8,226 bases of DNA. Source: Scatomonas sp963649395. Lineage in GTDB: Bacteria; Bacillota; Clostridia; Lachnospirales; Lachnospiraceae. The first letter of the stretch is position 1; the number at the start of each line of letters is the position of its first letter. The notes under the pieces were generated by a model. The model had not been told where the DNA came from and did not search any database. It saw nothing but the letters and a program-made list of their open reading frames with translations. A program made the translations under genes and the position numbers. The DNA lies in the NCBI GenBank assembly GCA_963649395.1, contig CAVJHW010000114.1:1-8226 (forward strand), in the 5' to 3' direction. Shown in pieces: positions 4,974 through 8,226 of this stretch.

Positions 4974-6086
4974 ATGAAGCTTGTTTTCTCCAAGCCAGAT
5001 CTTTTGAAGAGCGTCAATATCGTCCTGAAAGCCGTATCCTCCAGGACGACCATGCCCATTCTTGAATGCATTTTGATCGACGCCACTTCCAATCAGATAA
5101 AGTTTACCGCCAACGACATGGAATTAGGCATCGAGACCATCGCCCAAGGCATCATCATCCAGAAGGGAATCATTGCCTTGGATGCCAAAATCTTGTCGGA
5201 GATTGTTCGAAGACTCCCGGACAATGATGTCACCATTGAGACAGACGATAAGCTGGTGGCTACCATTACCTGCGAAAAGGCCAAATTTCAACTGCCCGGC
5301 AAAGAGGGGGACGAATTCGCCCGTCTTCCCCTGATTGCCAAGAATGAAAGCATCAGCCTTTCTCAATTCACCCTGAAGGAGCTGATTCGTCAGACTATTT
5401 TTTCGATTGCACCCAATGAAAATAATAAGCTGATGACCGGGGAGCTGATGGAGTTAAAAAATAACACCTTGAAGGTGATTTCCTTGGACGGGCACCGGAT
5501 CGCCATTCGTTCTCTTCCCATGGAAGGAAATTATCCAGATCGAAAGGTGATCGTTCCCGGCAAAACCTTAAGTGAGATCAGTAAGATTTTGTCCGGAGAG
5601 CTGGATGACAGGGTGTCTATCTATTTTTCAGAAAATCATATTTTGTTTGAGTTTGATCAGACCCTGGTGGTATCCCGTTTGATCGAGGGAGAATACTTCC
5701 GGGTAGATCAGATGCTTTCCAGCGATTATGAGACCAAGGTTATCATAAATAAAAGGGAATTCCTAAGCTGTATCGACCGTGCCACCTTGTTGATGAAGGA
5801 ATCAGAGAAGAAACCCGTCATCATCAACATAGAGGATGGCAGGATGGAACTTGGAGTAGATACCTCTATGGGTTCTATGAAAGAGGATATGGATATTGAT
5901 AAATCCGGCAAGGATATTCGTATTGGTTTCAATCCCAGATTCCTTATGGATGCCTTGAAGGTGATCGACGATGAAGAGGTGACCATCTATTTGGTGAATC
6001 CCAAGGCCCCCTGCTTCATCAAGGATGAGGAGGAGAATTATATCTACCTGATCCTTCCCGTCAATATCAATGCTGCGCGTTCTTAA
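4974..6086 (+). CDS. dnaN: DNA polymerase III beta subunit (sliding clamp)
   Basis: DnaN dimerises into a ring around DNA and tethers the replicative polymerase and many repair proteins. The product has 370 residues, as usual, and should fold as three repeated clamp domains (about 1-125, 126-245, 246-370). It starts MKLVFSKPDLLKSVNIV and has SSRTTMPILE early in domain 1. It also has SLDGHRIAIR in domain 2 and ends YLILPVNIN, close to the family's usual YLILPVR. The peptide-binding pocket residues are in the second and third domains. The start ATG 4974 has AAAGGAG 9 nt upstream (4958-4964). The nine bases between them, TTTTCCACA, are one mismatch from a DnaA box. A weak promoter could be TTTCAA (4813-4818), 17 bp, TATTAT (4836-4841); otherwise it is read from the dnaA promoter. 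The S4 gene follows after 15 nt. Confidence 0.98.
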   Translation: MKLVFSKPDLLKSVNIVLKAVSSRTTMPILECILIDATSNQIKFTANDMELGIETIAQGIIIQKGIIALDAKILSEIVRRLPDNDVTIETDDKLVATITCEKAKFQLPGKEGDEFARLPLIAKNESISLSQFTLKELIRQTIFSIAPNENNKLMTGELMELKNNTLKVISLDGHRIAIRSLPMEGNYPDRKVIVPGKTLSEISKILSGELDDRVSIYFSENHILFEFDQTLVVSRLIEGEYFRVDQMLSSDYETKVIINKREFLSCIDRATLLMKESEKKPVIINIEDGRMELGVDTSMGSMKEDMDIDKSGKDIRIGFNPRFLMDALKVIDDEEVTIYLVNPKAPCFIKDEEENYIYLILPVNINAARS

Positions 6087-6101
6087 GAAAGTGAGGCAAT
6101 T

Positions 6102-6308
6102 GTGGATACCATTCGGATAAGAGATGAGTTTATTAAGCTGGGGCAGGCCATGAAGCTGGCAGGACTGGCAGAGGAGGGTGCAAAGGCAAAGTTCCTGATA
6201 CAAGAGGGTCTTGTGAAGGTGAACGGAGAGACTGACACCCATAGAGGGAGAAAGCTCTATAAAGGGGACACCTTCTCCTACAAAGGAAAAGAGATAATGG
6301 TAGAGTGA
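6102..6308 (+). CDS. yaaA: Small S4-domain RNA-binding protein (YaaA family)
   Basis: The 68-residue product is one S4 RNA-binding fold and little else. FIKLGQAMKLAGLAEEGAKAKFLIQ is the helical pair, LVKVNGE the strand-turn element and KLYKGDTFSYKGKEIMV the end of the fold. Proteins of this size between dnaN and recF are common in Firmicutes (B. subtilis YaaA, also called RlbA). They are thought to bind ribosomal RNA, but the exact role is poorly known. Translation starts at GTG 6102, with GAGG (6093-6096) 5 nt ahead; no ATG is available nearby. It lies 15 nt after dnaN and 43 nt before recF, so all are probably one operon. Length and composition are normal. Confidence 0.9.
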   Translation: MDTIRIRDEFIKLGQAMKLAGLAEEGAKAKFLIQEGLVKVNGETDTHRGRKLYKGDTFSYKGKEIMVE

Positions 6309-6311
6309 AAA

Positions 6312-6325
6312 CTGCCTACCGGCAG
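6312..6325 (+). repeat. Short hairpin between yaaA and recF
   Basis: CTGCC (6312-6316) pairs with GGCAG (6321-6325) over a TACC loop, 3 nt after the yaaA stop. No U-run follows, so it is not a terminator. It may affect message processing or simply be chance. Confidence 0.35.
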
Positions 6326-6351
6326 CTGGTGATAGACCTGTTTGAAAATAT

Positions 6352-7455
6352 ATGTTTATAGAATCCTTGGAATTAAAAAATTTCAGAAATTACTCTTCTC
6401 TTGCCATTTCCTTTGACCAGGGAACCAATATTTTCTATGGGGATAATGCCCAAGGGAAAACCAACATTCTGGAAGCTCTTTACTTGTGCGGCACCACAAA
6501 GTCCCACAGGGGCAGTAAGGATCGGGAGGTCATCCTTTTTCAGGAAGAAGAATCCCATATCCGTATGCTTTTGAAGAAGAATGGGGTCGGCCATCGGATT
6601 GATATGCACCTGAAGAAGAATAAGGCCAAGGGTGTAGCCATTGACGGAATCCCCATTCGCAGGGCATCGGATCTTTTGGGAACCGTGAATCTGGTTTTCT
6701 TCTCTCCGGAAGACCTGAATATGGTGAAAAATGGTCCTTTGGAGCGCAGAAAGTTCCTGGACAGCGAACTTTGTCAGCTGAGTAAATATTATCTGACTCA
6801 CCTGGTCAATTATAATAAAGTTTTGAATCAGAGAAATAAGCTTCTGAAGGACATTTTTCATTCCAATTCCCTGCGAGATACTTTGGATGTATGGGATGAG
6901 CAGCTGATTGCCTATGGATCCGGTCTCATCCGGGAAAGGGATCATTTTATTGTTCAAATGAATGCCATTCTGGGGGAGATCCATAGGAATCTGACAGGAG
7001 GAAGAGAGGAGATCCGTCTGGTTTATGAGCCCAGTGTGAGGGAAGAGGATTTTGCCAGGCAGCTTTCCTTGAATCGGGAAAGGGACTTGAAGATGGGTTT
7101 ATCCTCCACCGGTCCCCACAGGGATGATTTCTGCATCCAGGTCAATGGAATAGATATTCGTCGTTTTGGATCTCAAGGTCAGCAGCGAAGTGCTGCTTTA
7201 TCTTTGAAATTATCGGAAATAGATCTGGTGAAGAAGATTGCGGGAGACCAGCCCGTCCTTCTCCTGGATGATGTCATGTCTGAATTGGACAGCAGCAGGC
7301 AAACCTATCTTTTACAAAATATCAATCAGATACAGACATTCATTACCTGTACCGGTATGGATGAATTCGTTCGGAATCATTTTCAGATCAATAAAGTATT
7401 TGAGATCGTGGAAGGAACCGTGCGCAATCAAGGGTTTGGGGGCAGTCATACCTAA
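6352..7455 (+). CDS. recF: DNA replication and repair protein RecF
   Basis: RecF is an SMC-like ATPase that, with RecO and RecR, loads RecA at single-strand gaps. The product has 367 residues, the normal length. The N-terminus MFIESLELKNFRNY is canonical and fixes ATG 6352 as the start. Walker A is GDNAQGKT (30-37). The ABC-type signature SQGQQRS is at 274-280. Walker B with the D-loop is VLLLDDVMSELD (302-313). STGPHRDDF (252-260) is a further family motif. The ribosome site is weak: the bases before ATG (TTTGAAAATAT) contain no good purine match, unlike every other gene here, which suggests low translation. It follows yaaA by 43 nt, and gyrB follows after 20 nt. Confidence 0.97.
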   Translation: MFIESLELKNFRNYSSLAISFDQGTNIFYGDNAQGKTNILEALYLCGTTKSHRGSKDREVILFQEEESHIRMLLKKNGVGHRIDMHLKKNKAKGVAIDGIPIRRASDLLGTVNLVFFSPEDLNMVKNGPLERRKFLDSELCQLSKYYLTHLVNYNKVLNQRNKLLKDIFHSNSLRDTLDVWDEQLIAYGSGLIRERDHFIVQMNAILGEIHRNLTGGREEIRLVYEPSVREEDFARQLSLNRERDLKMGLSSTGPHRDDFCIQVNGIDIRRFGSQGQQRSAALSLKLSEIDLVKKIAGDQPVLLLDDVMSELDSSRQTYLLQNINQIQTFITCTGMDEFVRNHFQINKVFEIVEGTVRNQGFGGSHT

Positions 7456-7475
7456 GCCAGGATCAGGAGGAATAT

Positions 7476-8226
7476 ATGAGTACAGAAGAAACAGCCGTAA
7501 ATCAGGAATATGGAGCAGATCAGATCCAGATTCTGGAGGGATTGGAGGCGGTTAGAAAACGCCCCGGCATGTATATCGGGTCTACTTCAAGCCGGGGACT
7601 TCACCACCTGGTCTATGAGATTGTGGATAATGCCGTGGACGAAGCCCTGGCAGGATATTGCAAAAATATTGATATTACCATCAATCCGGATAATTCCATT
7701 ACCGTCATTGACGATGGAAGAGGAATTCCGGTAGGGATTAATCATAAGGCAGGAATTCCGGCTGTGGAGGTGGTATTTACTATTCTGCATGCGGGAGGCA
7801 AGTTCGGCGGCGGGGGATATAAGGTCTCCGGAGGTCTCCATGGGGTGGGAGCTTCTGTAGTCAATGCCCTTTCTACCTGGCTGGAGGTTACTATTTATCA
7901 TGAGGGAAAGGTCTACCGCCAGAGATATGAGCAGGGGAAGGCAGTCTATAAGCTGAAGGTCATCGGAAGCTGTGATAGGGACAAGACCGGTACCATGGTC
8001 ACCTTCCTGCCGGATGATAGCATTTTCGAGGAAAAGGTTTTTGATTATGATGTGTTGAAAACCAGGATCCGGGAGACCGCCTTCCTGACGAAGGGGCTGC
8101 GCATCGTTCTTCGGGATTTGAGAGAAGAAAGCAAGATAGAGAAGACCTTCTGCTATGAGGGCGGTATCAAGGAATTCGTTCAATATCTGAATAAGAGCAA
8201 AACTCCCCTCTATGATGATATTATCT
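7476..8226 (+). CDS. gyrB: DNA gyrase subunit B, N-terminal part (3' end outside window)
   Basis: GyrB is the ATPase subunit of gyrase, which introduces negative supercoils. The first 250 codons of an expected 635-645 are present and open to the window end. They cover the GHKL ATPase domain and the start of the transducer domain. Recognisable elements are RKRPGMYIGS (27-36), YEIVDNAVDEA (47-57) with the catalytic Glu48 and Mg-binding Asn52, IDDGRGIP (78-85) and the ATP lid GGKFGGGGYKVSGGLHGVG (107-125). ATG 7476 has a perfect AGGAGG 5 nt upstream (7465-7470). It lies 20 nt after recF and is probably followed by gyrA outside the window. Confidence 0.97.
   Translation, partial: MSTEETAVNQEYGADQIQILEGLEAVRKRPGMYIGSTSSRGLHHLVYEIVDNAVDEALAGYCKNIDITINPDNSITVIDDGRGIPVGINHKAGIPAVEVVFTILHAGGKFGGGGYKVSGGLHGVGASVVNALSTWLEVTIYHEGKVYRQRYEQGKAVYKLKVIGSCDRDKTGTMVTFLPDDSIFEEKVFDYDVLKTRIRETAFLTKGLRIVLRDLREESKIEKTFCYEGGIKEFVQYLNKSKTPLYDDII

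Noticed and set aside
4859..5065. Plus-strand open frame overlapping the dnaN start
   Set aside because: It runs out of frame into dnaN, has no family resemblance and lacks a good ribosome site.
7622..7630. Exact DnaA box (TGTGGATAA) inside gyrB
   Set aside because: It encodes part of the universally conserved EIVDNA motif of GyrB, so protein sequence explains it.
1..8226. CRISPR arrays, tRNA or rRNA genes, insertion sequences
   Set aside because: I saw no regularly spaced repeats, no tRNA- or rRNA-like sequence and no transposase frame. The only repeat element is the 2960-3305 palindrome, for which I found no clear target-site duplication.

Overview
The window is the chromosomal replication origin region of a low-to-moderate-GC Firmicute. 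The gene order rpmH-rnpA-yidD-yidC-jag pointing left and dnaA-dnaN-S4/yaaA-recF-gyrB pointing right is the classic oriC layout of this phylum. The long YidC with no lipoprotein signal, the RnpA and L34 sequences, and the strong AGGAGG ribosome sites suggest class Clostridia, probably Lachnospiraceae. The family assignment is an inference from remembered protein character, not from a search.

Left arm (1-2398, minus strand). jag is cut by the window edge. It is followed, reading toward the origin, by yidC, yidD, rnpA and rpmH. yidD overlaps the end of rnpA. A strong promoter (TTGACG, 17 bp, TATAAT) at 2562-2590 drives this operon. An intrinsic terminator-like hairpin between rpmH and rnpA probably lets L34 be made in excess over the downstream products.

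Origin and dnaA upstream region (2399-3390). A cluster of DnaA boxes (2619-2882) contains five exact TTATCCACA sites, one TTATACACA and several near matches. It abuts the rpmH promoter on one side. On the other side lie a perfect 11-bp hairpin (2895-2920) and then an unexpected element at 2960-3305. This is a GC-rich imperfect inverted repeat of about 346 nt that folds into one long rod with a 26-bp perfect stem and a two-armed tip. It contains no recognisable gene. It lies just upstream of the dnaA promoter and is the most interesting object in the window: a candidate structured RNA, or a palindromic element, that I cannot assign to any family I know.

Right arm (3391-8226, plus strand). dnaA is followed by a second DnaA-box cluster (4730-4831) with three boxes phased exactly 11 bp apart and an AT-rich candidate unwinding element. 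Then come dnaN, the small S4-domain gene, recF and gyrB, which runs off the window end. The origin is therefore bipartite, as in Bacillus subtilis. All genes point away from it and so run with the replication forks.

Together the right arm supplies replication initiation (DnaA), the sliding clamp (DnaN), gap repair (RecF) and supercoiling control (GyrB). The left arm supplies ribosome assembly (L34), tRNA 5' processing (RnpA), membrane protein insertion (YidC, YidD) and an RNA-binding regulator (Jag).
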